DNA from: Actibacterium sp. MT2.3-13A
GTDB taxonomy: Bacteria; Pseudomonadota; Alphaproteobacteria; Rhodobacterales; Rhodobacteraceae
Reading direction: 5' to 3'
Assembly: GCF_018139985.1 (NCBI RefSeq)
Contig: NZ_JAGSOU010000011.1
Coordinates: 1-64,000, forward strand
Length of the DNA: 64,000 nt
Made by a program: the position numbers and the translations under genes. Under the pieces are notes generated by a model that had not been told where the DNA came from, searched no databases, and saw only the letters and a list, made by a program, of their open reading frames with translations. Below, in pieces: positions 63,750 through 64,000 of this stretch (within the stretch, counting starts at the first letter, position 1; each line of letters opens with the position of its first letter).

Positions 63750-64000
63750 TCAGCGGGCGTCCTCGAGGATCATCTCGCTGGCCTTCTCGGCGATCATGAT
63801 GGTGGGCGAGTTGGTGTTGCCGCTGGTTATGGTGGGCATCACGCTGGCATCGGCCACGCGCAGCCCTGCGACCCCGCGGAAGCGCAGCCGTTCGTCGAGC
63901 GGCGCGGCCTCCTCGGAGCCCATCCGCACCGTGCCGACCGGGTGGAAGATGGTGGTGCCGATGTCGCCCGCGGCGCGCGCCAGATCCTCCGGGTCGTCCG
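63750..64000 (-). CDS. GMC-family oxidoreductase, C-terminal fragment
   Basis: Final 83 codons of a minus-strand gene that continues beyond the right edge. HPVGTVRMG contains the active-site histidine, [20 protein letters not shown] the second active-site Asn/His region and the C-terminal FAD contact, all typical of choline/alcohol dehydrogenases. The substrate cannot be known from this part. Confidence 0.9.
   Translation of the reverse strand, partial: DDPEDLARAAGDIGTTIFHPVGTVRMGSEEAAPLDERLRFRGVAGLRVADASVMPTITSGNTNSPTIMIAEKASEMILEDAR

Overview
This is a GC-rich chromosomal window from an alphaproteobacterium, almost certainly of the order Rhodobacterales (Rhodobacter/Paracoccus/Roseobacter relatives). 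The evidence is gene content and order: the ccoNOQP-ccoGHIS-fnrL-hemN block, an FnrL-type regulator with matching TTGAY-N4-RTCAA boxes, a COQ9 gene, a TrcR (DUF1013) gene and a membrane-tethered cytochrome c552. I see no tRNA or rRNA gene, CRISPR array, prophage, transposase or defence island. The window is core genome, densely packed.

Layout. 1-4034 (minus): an assimilatory sulfate/siroheme operon read cobA, DUF2849, cysI, cysH, DUF934, fpr. 4237-6782 (minus): an enoyl-CoA hydratase/phosphate acyltransferase fusion and acetate kinase. 6956-10199: two selenium genes facing each other, mnmH (plus) and a SelD fused to a flavoprotein (minus). 10280-14377 (minus): an ABC exporter-type set with a lipocalin-like CrtC/AttH protein. 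14562-19484: an AbrB-family membrane protein, then ybbA-ybbP opposite a tesA-like esterase, the same pairing as in E. coli. 19485-23031: a frameshifted trimethylamine dehydrogenase-like flavoprotein and a GlcD-like oxidase. 23038-26134: hemC, hemE, hemF. 26260-32051: a lipoprotein, an SDR protein, an RsmC-like methylase, clpS, a HAD phosphatase, a DacA with a SPOR domain and a fumarylacetoacetase-family hydrolase.

32055-43334 is the micro-aerobic respiration block: ccoS, ccoI, ccoH, ccoG, ccoP, ccoQ, ccoO, ccoN, a tandem UspA, fnrL and hemN, with four FNR boxes at the start of each transcription unit. 43331-50341: a glycosyltransferase and the yejABEF peptide importer. 50503-55649: cytochrome c552, pheA, an SRPBCC protein, nudC and a Tat-exported cyclic nucleotide phosphodiesterase. 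55748-59876: 4.5S SRP RNA, a 12-codon ORF, rsgA, then dnaX-ybaB-recR. 59958-64000: trcR, RNase T2, quinone oxidoreductase-COQ9, rpsU and the 3' end of a GMC oxidoreductase.

The genes are mostly well-known families. The most interesting items are regulatory or structural: a perfect 12-bp inverted repeat that places the cobA start codon in a stem and its ribosome binding site in the loop; a three-copy interspersed element (CCTTCTTCTTGG...AAATACTC); near-zero spacing at most convergent gene pairs, with an 11-bp alternating CG inverted repeat around the stop codons of one; a local hairpin over the rpsU ribosome binding site; a one-base deletion in a C-run that splits a 678-residue flavoenzyme; and catalytic or ligand substitutions in the SDR, RNase T2 and iron-sulfur flavoprotein genes. 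I found no convincing wholly new multi-gene system.
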